Source: Caldilineaceae bacterium
Lineage (GTDB): Bacteria > Chloroflexota > Anaerolineae > Caldilineales > Caldilineaceae
NCBI GenBank assembly: GCA_020433455.1
Contig: JAGRCP010000088.1
Span: 1-44,175, forward strand
Length of the DNA stretch: 44,175 nt
Direction of reading: 5' to 3'
Shown here one piece after another: positions 31,137 to 39,585 of the stretch; the stretch's first letter is position 1; each line of letters starts with the position of its first letter. The notes beneath the pieces are model-generated. The model did not search any database and was not told the DNA's origin. It saw only the letters and a list, made by a program, of their open reading frames with translations. The translations under genes and the position numbers were made by a program.

Positions 31137-31508
31137 ATGACCATCATCACCGGCAGCGGCAACTGCGGCAATTCGCCCAAGAATCGGCTGGCAGAGGAGT
31201 TGACCATCGCCCTGGCCCAGGCGGATGAAGCAGAAATTCGGGCCAGGGTGACGGAGGAGGTAGCGTGGCGGCGGGTAGGCGGCGAGACGAACAAGGGCGC
31301 CGATGCGCTCCTGGCCGCGGTGGAAGCCCTGGGTCCGGCGCGGGAACTTATCATCGAGCAGGCGCTCAGCCACGGCCGGGCCGGAGCCGTCAACGGCACG
31401 CTCCGCTACGCCTCAGGGGAGGAGGCTTTTTGCCACGTCTTTCAGTTCAACAATGCCAAAGGCGCGCGCGTGGCGGCCATTACCACCTATGCGATTCCGC
31501 GCCCATAA
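31137..31508 (+). CDS. Small NTF2/SnoaL-like protein
   Basis: A 123-aa protein starting MTIITGSGNCGNSPKNRLAE. The pattern resembles small NTF2-like (SnoaL fold) proteins: an N-terminal helix LTIALAQADEAEIRARVTEEV followed by VAWRRVGG, then beta strands AGAVNGTLRY, AFCHVFQFNNAKGARV and AAITTYAI. Such proteins include stress proteins and small isomerases; no activity can be assigned. AAGGA lies rather far (about 13 bp) from the chosen ATG, so the start is moderately certain. It follows the DadA-like remnant by 49 bp. Confidence 0.7.
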   Translation: MTIITGSGNCGNSPKNRLAEELTIALAQADEAEIRARVTEEVAWRRVGGETNKGADALLAAVEALGPARELIIEQALSHGRAGAVNGTLRYASGEEAFCHVFQFNNAKGARVAAITTYAIPRP

Positions 31509-31588
31509 AGCAACCGGCTCTTCCGGAATCCATGTAGCCCACCGTTTAAAACGTGAGGCGTGACACGTGATGGTTATCGAGCGCAAGA

Positions 31589-31640
31589 TGACTCGTCCTG
31601 AATATAACCCGCGCAATCAATCCCCATTCGGGACGAGTCA
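31589..31640. terminator. Hairpin between convergent genes
   Basis: 15-bp arms (31589-31603 and 31626-31640) pair with one G-T wobble and leave a 22-nt loop. It lies directly after the stop of the BNR protein gene. No T run is present, so termination is inferred from position only. Confidence 0.45.
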
Positions 31641-31642
31641 GA

Positions 31643-32857
31643 TCATTCCCCGTTGATGTTGATCAATTCCCAACTGCCTCCGTCATCGCGTGAGCGGAAG
31701 AGGTAGCAACCCGTCACGCCATCGATCCTCGTCTCGTACACCGCCCAGATTTCCAGCGGGTAGACGTCCAGCCGTACCAAAGGGAGGTAATAGCGGTTTT
31801 CGCCGGGCGATATCGATGCCGGTTCCGGCGGCGAAAAGGGCCCTTGGCGTCGTATCCCCACCGCGTATGTGCGGGGCTTGGGATTCGCCAGACGCGTCAG
31901 CGTTTGGCCGCCGTCCCGCGAAAGATATTTATTGTCGATCAACACCGTCTGGTCGGCTGCATAGTCCGGCGAAAACGCAATCGTGTCCGGCAGAAGGCCT
32001 CTCCCCCACTGAGTGCTCTCATAGAGCAGTTCCCAAGTGACGCCGCCATCGGTACTCTTGATCAAACCGACAATGCTGACCATGAAGATCGTCTGGTCTT
32101 CTCCAAACTGGGGCGAGAGCGCCACGGTATCAGCCTGCAGAGGGGCGGTATCAATGCCGTCCAATCCGGTGGGTTCGTAGCTCCAGGTAGCACCCCAATC
32201 CGTGGTCTTCATCACAAACGGCGCCATTTCGGGAACAGGGCCCGGTGGTAAATACTCACCGACTACGGTTGCCATGGCAATCCCGTCTTCGACAAAGGCC
32301 GGGGAAATGCTGAGCGATTGAACTTCATCTGTATAAGGATAGTTGAGGTACTCCATATCCGCTTCCTGCCAGGTGGCTCCGGCATCTTCAGAGTAGTAGA
32401 TGCCATGTACCGAATAGGTAAAGAGTAGTCTGTCCTGAGCAGGCGTTGCGTAGACACGTCGGGGTCCCGTGTTCACTGTTGCTGGGTCATAGCCGGTGAG
32501 GGTCCAAGTTTCTCCCTTGTCATTTGAGCGATAGATACGCCCTCTCTCCGCATTTGGATCGTCATCCACGATGCTTTGAGATTCGAAGGAGTAAACATAG
32601 AGGTAGATAGCGCCATCAGAGGTAACTTGCACTTGCGGCCATCTTGCATCGCTGGGCCAGCCGTCAGGATAGGGCAACACCTGCCAGCCGTCGTCGTCCA
32701 ATCGATGGAGTGAGTTGTCCCTTATTACCAGGATCATCTCCTGACCAACGTAGAAACCCTCACCATAGCAGTCAATAGGCGTCGCGTTGCTCTGTGCAGA
32801 GACGACATTCGAGCAGAGAGATAGACCCGCCAGAAACAGGATACATAGTCGCAACAC
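31643..32857 (-). CDS. Secreted BNR/Asp-box repeat protein, copy 1
   Basis: A 404-aa predicted exported protein with sialidase-type Asp-box repeats (S-x-D-x-G-x-T-W): SNDKGETW, SEDAGATW, TTDWGATW, STDGGVTW, SRDGGQTL, SRDDGGSW, implying a beta-propeller (BNR/YCF48-like). No catalytic sialidase residues are recognised. LCILFLAGLSLCSNVVSAQ is the signal peptide. YYLPLVRLDVYPLEIWAVY lies near the C-terminus. It is about 90% identical in protein to the gene at 37619. The start is unclear: no in-frame ATG lies near the signal peptide, and GTG at 32857 is the best in-frame choice, while an ATG at 32862 with well-spaced AAGG is out of frame. The start may be damaged. Confidence 0.78.
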   Translation of the reverse strand: MLRLCILFLAGLSLCSNVVSAQSNATPIDCYGEGFYVGQEMILVIRDNSLHRLDDDGWQVLPYPDGWPSDARWPQVQVTSDGAIYLYVYSFESQSIVDDDPNAERGRIYRSNDKGETWTLTGYDPATVNTGPRRVYATPAQDRLLFTYSVHGIYYSEDAGATWQEADMEYLNYPYTDEVQSLSISPAFVEDGIAMATVVGEYLPPGPVPEMAPFVMKTTDWGATWSYEPTGLDGIDTAPLQADTVALSPQFGEDQTIFMVSIVGLIKSTDGGVTWELLYESTQWGRGLLPDTIAFSPDYAADQTVLIDNKYLSRDGGQTLTRLANPKPRTYAVGIRRQGPFSPPEPASISPGENRYYLPLVRLDVYPLEIWAVYETRIDGVTGCYLFRSRDDGGSWELININGE

Positions 32858-32889
32858 AGCATCTATTTTCCTTATCCTCGTAAAGTGCG

Positions 32890-33046
32890 CTAACGACCGA
32901 CAAAGGGAAAGAAATCCCAAAATGTTGGGGGCCGGGTCGTGGAGTCAAAACCATAAACGCTCACCGTACCGCCGTCTGCATTGGCCGTGTAAACGTAGCC
33001 GCGCTCCTCATCTACCAGCATATTCATGGCGCCGAAACCGAAGCTA
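32890..33046 (-). pseudogene. 3' remnant of a second beta-propeller gene
   Basis: Directly behind the stop of the propeller gene, the minus strand encodes about 48 residues, including MLVDEERGYVYTANADGG, FWDFFPFVGR and a TAG stop. They match the last 50 residues of that upstream protein (IAVDEERGYIYMTLAD, FNFFPL). No start or remaining propeller blades exist. It is the tail of a tandem paralogue removed by deletion. Confidence 0.8.
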
Positions 33047-34291
33047 TCAATCTATCTCCTTCCCGGCATGTTTTATCAAGGGAAAGAAGTTGAACCAGGG
33101 TGACGTTTCTGGTTCCTCAAAGCTAAAGACGGCGACTGCGTGTGAATCGGCAAGCGTCATATAGATGTATCCTCGTTCTTCATCCACGGCGATATCCCAT
33201 GCACCCCAGAGGCCTGTAGAAATTGTTGTGATAACTTCCGTGCCCCGAATGACGGTCAAATCACCGCTGTAATAGCCGCCGACATAAACGTATCCGTGGG
33301 TTTCGTCAATGGCCACAGGCTTCGGACTGCCGGGTATGCTGATATCAGTAATAACCTCTGTACCGCTGATGACCATAACGCCGTTTTTAACACCGTCATG
33401 GCTCATATAAAGTAAATTCGTATGTGGGTCGATCTCCATGTCGTCGTCCCCAAAACCGCTGGGGACGATAACCAGGTCGCTCTGACGATTCCAAAACGCC
33501 AACTGAGTATGCCAACCCAGATACATGCTGCCGTCATTGGGATTGACAACGATGTCTCGAACGGAGCCGAACCATATGTCGTCGCCAAGGAAGGTATTGG
33601 TAACCACCTCCAACCCATCGATAATACCCAACATGCCTATGGGTTCTTGGTTTTCATATGGACTGCCCGTAAATTGGCCGACGTAGATGCGTCCATCCAC
33701 CGGGTTGTACTCCAAATGTGTCGGGATGTATCCAGCCACCAGGTCCGTGATGATTTCCGTACCGCTGATGACGGTTACATGGCTGGGCAGTCGTTGATTT
33801 TCCGGCCATTCTCGCTGATGTGCGCTGGCCACATAAACGAGACCTGTTTCCGGATGAGCGGTGATGTCTTGCGGAGTATGTCCAACGTCGGGAATCGATG
33901 CAATCACCTCCGTGCCGCTGATTACGTGGACAATGCCGTCCCATTCTGTCCAGTAGACTGCACCCGAAAGGGGAGATGCCGCCAGAGCGCCTATGGTAAA
34001 ATCCGGCTGCTGGTCCGACCCTGGGCGGGAAACGACCGCCACCGTTTCAGGACCATCAAGGACCAGCATCTCTCCTGTATCGGCTGCTACATAGGCCAAG
34101 CCATTGGGGTGGACCAAGATTTCATCTGGATAACCCCAATGGCGCGGATCAGTGATAAGCGCTTGAAGCCGCGGCAAGCTGTCATCAGCCGCTGTCACAG
34201 GCTGACAAGCAGCAAGCGTGCTCGTCAGAAGCCCGAAGAGGCAAACCGAAATCAACAACGGAATTACGACAGTTTTCCTGATATGGGCCAT
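33047..34291 (-). CDS. YVTN-type beta-propeller lipoprotein
   Basis: A 414-aa predicted surface lipoprotein. The signal peptide PLLISVCLFGLLTSTLAAC ends in a lipobox with Cys29. The rest is a beta-propeller with repeated ISGTEVI strands and blades such as LVYVASAH, RIYVGQFTG, GYVYVGGYYSG and GYIYMTLAD. Proteins of this fold usually mediate binding; no catalytic residues are seen. AGAGGA five bases before the ATG supports the start. It lies between the glycoside-hydrolase-like gene and BNR copy 1; the second unit of the array has no equivalent. Confidence 0.87.
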   Translation of the reverse strand: MAHIRKTVVIPLLISVCLFGLLTSTLAACQPVTAADDSLPRLQALITDPRHWGYPDEILVHPNGLAYVAADTGEMLVLDGPETVAVVSRPGSDQQPDFTIGALAASPLSGAVYWTEWDGIVHVISGTEVIASIPDVGHTPQDITAHPETGLVYVASAHQREWPENQRLPSHVTVISGTEIITDLVAGYIPTHLEYNPVDGRIYVGQFTGSPYENQEPIGMLGIIDGLEVVTNTFLGDDIWFGSVRDIVVNPNDGSMYLGWHTQLAFWNRQSDLVIVPSGFGDDDMEIDPHTNLLYMSHDGVKNGVMVISGTEVITDISIPGSPKPVAIDETHGYVYVGGYYSGDLTVIRGTEVITTISTGLWGAWDIAVDEERGYIYMTLADSHAVAVFSFEEPETSPWFNFFPLIKHAGKEID

Positions 34292-34341
34292 ACGAGTCCT
34301 CTCGTCCAGTCCGCACTTGAATCGTTATCTATCAGAGAACA

Positions 34342-34396
34342 CCGTTCCGGGATGGATGGGTCCATCCTATTTATATCCATCCCGGACCCGGAACGG
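34342..34396 (-). repeat. Strong intergenic hairpin upstream of the propeller gene
   Basis: The left arm 34342-34357 pairs with 34375-34383 and 34390-34396, giving 16 bp with a 6-nt bulge on one side. It lies between the hydrolase-like gene and the propeller gene and may process or partly terminate the transcript. Confidence 0.6.
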
Positions 34397-34420
34397 CGTC
34401 TGCAACATCTGCCCTATCTC

Positions 34421-37177
34421 CTACTGGCTGCTTGCAGCAGCGTCGCTTTCCATGGCGGCAGGCAGATAGACATGCTTGTTCAGGTCGTCGAGGGTCGGCA
34501 GGTCGTTTGGCCACGAACCGGCGCAATTGATGTCCGCATTGGGCCAGTTCGTGAACGCATCCTGCACCGGCTTCTTCTTGGCATCCTCCGGTTCATTGGT
34601 GTGGATGTTGCCTCGATAGAGGCCGAACGACCAGGGGATTCTCACGATATTGGCTCCGCTGGCGCGCACCTGATATTGGCCGAAGTCCGATGCCGTCCAT
34701 GAAGGCGAGGGAACACGTTCCAATGCTGTTGCATTGGCGACATTGCCGCACTCTTCCTCGGAGACCTCGACGCCCGTGTCATGATAGGTGAACCAGAAGA
34801 CTTTGGAGACATTCGGAGACAGATTGTAGAGGCTGTGGAAGCCTCGTTGCAGATAGCAGGCCTGAACATCTTCCGTGGTTACAAGATCCACGTAGTTCTG
34901 GCATTGCATAGATCCTTCTGCGCTGTTCCACCCCACCTCTGTGGCCCAGATCGGTTTGCCCTGTTCGTCAGGCTGGAACGATGCGCTATCGAGAACGATC
35001 CGGAATTTCTTCACAATGGTATCCGGTCGATGCTCGATATCGCCGCGCATGTAGTAGGCCGGATCCAGTTCAGCACGTTTGCCGTTGCGCCCTGGATATT
35101 CTTCCGTGAAGTATGGGTGCAATGCAAAGATGTCGAACGGTTTGGGGTAGTGCAGTGACGCCAGCGAGGCAGCAAAGTACCTCGAAGCTGTACGGTTGGC
35201 GCCTACCAACCCTGTGTACAGCACCTTGTCATTGGCATCGACGGTATTCAACACGGCTGACGATGATGTCAACAGAGAAGCATATTCTTCAGGACGAAGT
35301 CCGCTTTTGTAGTAGTCTGGCTCATTCCAGATCTCCCAGGCGCCGATGCGGTCATCGTAGTAGCGGGCTAGCTGTTCCACAACATCCACAAAGTCCGGAA
35401 GGTATCCATTTGTGGTGACATTGCCCTGTCCGAGGCCGCTGGGATCATACCAATCTTGGCGAACCAGCGAAGCATTATCAATCAAGCCTAGGATGGCAAT
35501 GTCATTGTTGGGATCGTCGTCACTATTGAGCGCACAAATGCTATCCACAAAAAGATCATAGTGGCGCAGATCGATGTGGTTGTCGCCATCAGTATTGAGC
35601 GGGTCGAGCGTGCCCCCTTCACCTGTCGCGAAGTAGCTTGGATTCACCTTGAATTCCATGCGCACCCAGTTGACGCCCGAATCGGTCAGACGGTCGATCA
35701 TCTGGTCGAATTTGGCCAGATCACCGTGTTGAAGGTCCTCGGTATACGGCCCGATATTCAGCCCTTTGCTCAACCCGGACGTATATGTCGGATCGGCGTT
35801 CTGACAATTGGCGCTACTTTGCGGCTTTTCATAGATTGAGACGGCGAGATCGTCCAGCCACGGCCCTCTTGCGGTGTTGTTGCGATTGTCACTGGCGAAT
35901 CTCCACTTGACCCAGATTGCATTGCCATTGTCGACAATATCCGGATAGTAGATATGGTAGGCTCGCCAATCCTGGAAGACGACGCCATCGGTGCTGCCGC
36001 GCCATTCCAGCCCGCCTTGGTAGTCCAGGTTCTCACCGTTTCCGTCGCCTGTACCGCTGAAGAACTGCACGGACAGGCTGTCGCCATTATCGGCCAATTC
36101 GTACCACATCTGAAATTCAGCCAGCACATTCTTGGCGTTGCCCACATCTGACAGACGGCAGATCACGGATGTGATCATATCCGTGGGATAGGTGCTGCCG
36201 GGCGGCAACGGTTGTGTGCCCGGAGACGCGTCGTCATTGACCGCGCCGGCTGGCCACAGCGCCTGTGCTCCGCTGGTTGAGCGGTCGCTTGCCGTCCCCC
36301 AGATGTGACTTTGGCCGCCGCCAGCGCGTTGGGTTAATTGCCAAGCGCAGTCACCTGTCGTGTTGGGGAAGCCGCTCTCGAAGTCTTCCATATCCTCCAC
36401 ATGCCAATTGTCAATCGCTTGCACGGCAGTCTGTGGAACGAGCGCCAGCAGTCCAGGTTTTCTGTAATGCGATGAGGTCGAGACGGCCATACTCTCTACG
36501 ACAACTTCATCACCGACATCGACATTGACCAATGGAACCGGCAAGCCAAGACGCCAACGCTCTTCTTTCTCCGCTTCGCTCATCTCGACTTCGAACATGC
36601 TGGGACTGAGGACATAGACTTCCGTATCCGAAATCGTTTCTATTGGCACAACAGTCGGCGTCGGCGTGGGCAGCGGACTTTCCGGCGTGGCGGTAGGCGT
36701 CGGCGTAGGCGACCAGTCGCAGCCTGACCCGTCAAAGATCACCGTGAAGGTCGTCTTGTTCTTGCCCGCCTTCATCTGCACCTGAATCGGTTCACTCGGG
36801 TCGAAGCTGCTTACCGTCATGACGAAGATATCCTCCGCGCCTTGACTGAAGCCGTCGAACTCGGTCTCATATTTGATGCTTGCAAAGCCGGGATTGCCGT
36901 GCTCATTGGTCCACTCCACATGGTAATCGCCCAGCCCGCCGGGAATGACCCCATCGTCGGCGGGCGCGACGGGCGTCCAGCCGCCTGTGCCGAAGGCAAC
37001 GTAGCTGATGTCCTGCTTATTCGCGTTGGTGACGCGCCAGGTGAGGGCTGTCGTGCCGTCCGGCTGGGTCACATAGCCGAAAAGCGCAAGGGTGAAGCCG
37101 TCCAGGGTTTGATTGAAACAGGCCGTTTCCGGTTCGGGTAAAGGGGATTGAAGACGAAGGGCTGCCTGCAAGCGCAC
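34421..37177 (-). CDS. Large secreted glycoside-hydrolase-like protein, copy A (signal peptide cut off by a stop)
   Basis: The main frame encodes 918 aa. Order: a 130-residue N-terminal module of unknown function bounded by Cys (ETACFNQTLDGFTLALFGY to FDGSGCD), a Thr-Pro linker, a jelly-roll-like region (VEDMEDFESGFP to WLDDLAVSIYEK, about 265-455), then a clan-A hydrolase-like barrel with acid/base candidate in IWNEPD and nucleophile candidate in IWATEVGW, ending VYLPAAMES. The first usable start in this frame is GTG at 37177, which leaves no signal peptide. In frame just upstream lie a TAA and then an intact signal peptide with ATG and Shine-Dalgarno (37178-37255), so the original gene ran to 37255. 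The whole 2.8-kb frame is otherwise open. Confidence 0.82.
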   Translation of the reverse strand: MRLQAALRLQSPLPEPETACFNQTLDGFTLALFGYVTQPDGTTALTWRVTNANKQDISYVAFGTGGWTPVAPADDGVIPGGLGDYHVEWTNEHGNPGFASIKYETEFDGFSQGAEDIFVMTVSSFDPSEPIQVQMKAGKNKTTFTVIFDGSGCDWSPTPTPTATPESPLPTPTPTVVPIETISDTEVYVLSPSMFEVEMSEAEKEERWRLGLPVPLVNVDVGDEVVVESMAVSTSSHYRKPGLLALVPQTAVQAIDNWHVEDMEDFESGFPNTTGDCAWQLTQRAGGGQSHIWGTASDRSTSGAQALWPAGAVNDDASPGTQPLPPGSTYPTDMITSVICRLSDVGNAKNVLAEFQMWYELADNGDSLSVQFFSGTGDGNGENLDYQGGLEWRGSTDGVVFQDWRAYHIYYPDIVDNGNAIWVKWRFASDNRNNTARGPWLDDLAVSIYEKPQSSANCQNADPTYTSGLSKGLNIGPYTEDLQHGDLAKFDQMIDRLTDSGVNWVRMEFKVNPSYFATGEGGTLDPLNTDGDNHIDLRHYDLFVDSICALNSDDDPNNDIAILGLIDNASLVRQDWYDPSGLGQGNVTTNGYLPDFVDVVEQLARYYDDRIGAWEIWNEPDYYKSGLRPEEYASLLTSSSAVLNTVDANDKVLYTGLVGANRTASRYFAASLASLHYPKPFDIFALHPYFTEEYPGRNGKRAELDPAYYMRGDIEHRPDTIVKKFRIVLDSASFQPDEQGKPIWATEVGWNSAEGSMQCQNYVDLVTTEDVQACYLQRGFHSLYNLSPNVSKVFWFTYHDTGVEVSEEECGNVANATALERVPSPSWTASDFGQYQVRASGANIVRIPWSFGLYRGNIHTNEPEDAKKKPVQDAFTNWPNADINCAGSWPNDLPTLDDLNKHVYLPAAMESDAAASSQ

Positions 37178-37255
37178 TTACAGCAGCGCCGCGAGGACAA
37201 ACAGGGCCGTGCCTGCCAGGACCAGGCTTATACGATGCTCGCGCGCAGTTTTCAT
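37178..37255 (-). pseudogene. Detached signal peptide of copy A (in-frame TAA)
   Basis: ATG at 37255, with AGGAG six bases upstream, starts MKTAREHRISLVLAGTALFV and continues to LAALL, then TAA at 37178-37180. Copy B has CAA (Gln) at the same place in an otherwise matching sequence, so one C-to-T change would create this stop. Translation from here gives only 25 residues. Confidence 0.85.
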
Positions 37256-37311
37256 CATTGTCTCCTGATGGGGAAGGGGGAAATCCATTGTCGGGACGGT
37301 GAACCATTCGG

Positions 37312-37348
37312 CCAAAACAAAACACCCGCAGCCTTATGGCAGCGGGTG
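37312..37348 (-). terminator. Hairpin with T run in front of copy A
   Basis: Minus strand: an 11-position stem (37323-37333 with 37338-37348, one A-A mismatch), 4-nt loop, then TTTTGTTTT. It sits 270 bp after BNR copy 2 and about 57 bp before the copy A start. It can terminate BNR copy 2 or act as an attenuator in the copy A leader. Confidence 0.65.
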
Positions 37349-37390
37349 CAGGAAAAGAATGGTGCGGCGTCAGGGGTTGCTGCCATCGTC

Positions 37391-37419
37391 ATATGCTATT
37401 GTCAGGTACAATAGCATAT
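37391..37419. promoter_or_regulatory. 12-bp perfect inverted repeat upstream of copy A
   Basis: atatgctattgt (37391-37402), a 5-nt spacer, then its exact complement (37408-37419). On the minus strand a TTGACA box (37433-37438) lies 13 bp upstream. It could be an operator at the promoter. The equivalent in copy B (41396-41424) has three mismatches. Confidence 0.45.
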
Positions 37420-37618
37420 CGCCGCCCCCCCGTGTCAAGGGCAGCGAGCAATTTATTGCAATTTTGTAAGGAGATTTGTATTGGTCAACGACATATTGGA
37501 ATGAAAAAAGACGGCGAATCGCAACTATATCCAATGGTTGTCGGGTGAGAACCGCTTTTTTCAGATTTCACCATCTCGTTAACCAATACACAATCATCCC
37601 TGTTTAGGGCGGTTCGGA

Positions 37619-38842
37619 TCATTCCCCATTAATATTGATCAATTCCCAACTGTCTCCAGAATCACGCGAGCGGAAGAGATAGCAGCCCGTCACGCCATCG
37701 ATCCTCGTCTCGTACACCGCCCAGATTTCCAGCGGATAGACGTCCAGTCGTACCAAAGGAAGGTAATAGCGGTTCTCGCCGGGCGCTATCGATGCCGGTT
37801 CCGGCGGCGCGAAGGGGCCCTGGCGTCGTATCCCCACCGCGTATGTGCGAGGCTTGGGATTCGCCAGACGCGTCAGCGTTTGGCCGCCGTCCCGTGAAAG
37901 ATATTTATTGTCGATCAATACCGTCTGATCGACTGCATAGTCCGGCGAAAACGCAATCGTTTCCGACAGATAGCTCCGCGCCCACCGAGTGCTTTCATAG
38001 AGCATTTCCCAAGTGACGCCGCCATCGACGCTCTTGATCAAGCCGACAATGCTGACCATAAAGACCGTCTGGTCCTCTCCATACTGGGGCGAGAGCGCCA
38101 CGGTATCAGCCTGCAGAGGGACGGTATCAATGCCGTCCAATCCGGTGGGTTCGTAGCTCCAGGTAGCACCCCAGTCCGTGGTTTTCATTACAAACGGCGC
38201 CATTTCGGGAACAGGGCCCGGTGGTAAATACTCACCAACTACGGTTGCCATGGCAATCCCGTCTTCGACAAAGGCCGGAGAAATGCTGAGCGATTGGACA
38301 ACATTCCTATCATAAGGATAGCCGAGATACTCCATCTCCGCTTTCTGCCAGGTGGCTCCGGCATCTTCAGAATAGTAGATGCCATAACCATCAACGGTAA
38401 AAAGCAACCTATCCTGAACAGGTGTTGCGTAGATACGTCGAGGTCCCGTATTCACTGTTGCCGGGTCATAGCCGGTGAGGGTCCAAGTTTCTCCCTTGTT
38501 ATTTGAGCGATAGATACGTCCTCCCTCCGCATTTGGATCGTCATCCACGACGCTTTGAGATTCGAAGGAGTAAATATAGAGGTAGATAGCGCCATCAGAG
38601 GTAACTTGCACTTGCGGCCATCTTGCATCGCTGGGCCAGTCGTCAGGATAGGGCAACACCTGCCAACCGTTATCGTCAAACCGATAGAGCAAGTTGTCCG
38701 CTATTACCAGGACCATCTCCTGACCAAAGTAGGGATGCGCATAGCAGTCAACAAGCGTATTGCTGCTCTGGGCACGGATTATATTCGGGCAAAGGCATAG
38801 CCCTGCTAGGAACAGGCTGCAAAATATTAAAACAGATCTCAT
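37619..38842 (-). CDS. Secreted BNR/Asp-box repeat protein, copy 2
   Basis: A 407-aa exported protein, about 90% identical to the product of 31643-32857, with the same Asp-box series (SNNKGETW, SEDAGATW, TTDWGATW, SVDGGVTW, SRDGGQTL, SRDSGDSW) and the same C-terminal YYLPLVRLDVYPLEIWAVY. The signal peptide SVLIFCSLFLAGLCLC is intact. AGGAGG lies just before two ATG codons (38845 and 38842); the second has the better spacing. It probably forms a propeller at the cell surface; ligand unknown. It lies between the two hydrolase-like genes and may be co-transcribed with copy B. Confidence 0.87.
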   Translation of the reverse strand: MRSVLIFCSLFLAGLCLCPNIIRAQSSNTLVDCYAHPYFGQEMVLVIADNLLYRFDDNGWQVLPYPDDWPSDARWPQVQVTSDGAIYLYIYSFESQSVVDDDPNAEGGRIYRSNNKGETWTLTGYDPATVNTGPRRIYATPVQDRLLFTVDGYGIYYSEDAGATWQKAEMEYLGYPYDRNVVQSLSISPAFVEDGIAMATVVGEYLPPGPVPEMAPFVMKTTDWGATWSYEPTGLDGIDTVPLQADTVALSPQYGEDQTVFMVSIVGLIKSVDGGVTWEMLYESTRWARSYLSETIAFSPDYAVDQTVLIDNKYLSRDGGQTLTRLANPKPRTYAVGIRRQGPFAPPEPASIAPGENRYYLPLVRLDVYPLEIWAVYETRIDGVTGCYLFRSRDSGDSWELININGE

Positions 38843-38884
38843 CATACCTCCTTTTGCCGTCAAATCTGACAGGCTGACCGGATA

Positions 38885-38929
38885 ACAAGGGGACAAGATG
38901 ACCTATGAATCCTCATCTTGTCCCCTTGT
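38885..38929. repeat. 17-bp perfect inverted repeat between copy B and BNR copy 2
   Basis: The arms 38885-38901 and 38913-38929 are exact complements around an 11-nt loop. There is no T run. It is 75 bp after the copy B stop and 43 bp before the BNR copy 2 start. Confidence 0.75.
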
Positions 38930-39003
38930 CAGTCATGGCGATTCCCTCGTTGGCAGGTCAAGGTTCCTCCCGGCAGACCGCATGACAGGCTATGCCGTAC
39001 TCT

Positions 39004-39585
39004 CTACTGACCGCTGCTCACACTGAACTCGGACCAACGCTCACCGATGGCTGTGGGCCGGCCGTCACTACCCCGTATATCGAGTAGATATTGGCTCCGG
39101 TCCCGACTGAAGGCTCCAAAGATGACATGGGTCGTATACCATGCATAGGCTTCATAGTGCGAATCCACGGGCGAATTACCTTCCCCGCTCAGCGAAAGCA
39201 GCCAGGGATCCATGAAGTTATCCGCGATCCACTCCGGATTGTTCCAGCTCCAGTCAAGCGGAAACGGCATCGACGTGACAGCGACCCTCTCTCCGTTCTC
39301 GTCGAGATATGAAGAGTTTAGCCAATACCAGCCCGTCTCGGAAATCCAGATCGGCTTTGGCTCATGGTTCAAATCCCATATCTCCAAGCCGACATGCATA
39401 TCCTCATACCAACTATTGGCTGCCTCCGCCATGGCATTAATTTCAGTCGCAGCGCAATCTTTCAGCGCGTTGCAAGCGACTGCATCGTAGGCATCAGTGC
39501 CTTCAGCGCAAGGCTTCAGAAGCCTGCAAGCATCTGAACTTGAAGCGGTCTCCTCGTCCATCGCCCTGGAGCAATCCTCGACCCA
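39004..39585 (-). pseudogene. C-terminal part of hydrolase-like copy B, behind an in-frame stop
   Basis: Continues the frame of the next entry after the TAA at 39586-39588. It starts WVEDCSRAMDEETASSSDAC; an internal ATG lies at 39561. It contains the barrel's second catalytic candidate, Glu in KPIWISETGWYWLN, matching IWATEVGW of copy A. Without this part the N-terminal fragment lacks its nucleophile. No frameshift is needed to join the two parts, only replacement of the single stop. Confidence 0.8.

Larger units (their letters stand above)
36669..37474 (-). repeat. Duplicated cassette, copy A (promoter region + signal peptide + N-terminal module)
   Basis: Highly similar (well over 90% by eye) to 40690-41473. 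It covers the 5' flank, leader hairpin, signal peptide and about 150 codons of the N-terminal module. Similarity stops sharply at gtaaggaga upstream and in the Pro-rich linker downstream; the parts beyond are unrelated. Confidence 0.85.

Noticed and set aside
37178-37180. Recoding of the in-frame stops as selenocysteine, given selB in the window
   Set aside because: Both interruptions are TAA. Selenocysteine is inserted at TGA, and the sister gene has CAA (Gln) at the first site.
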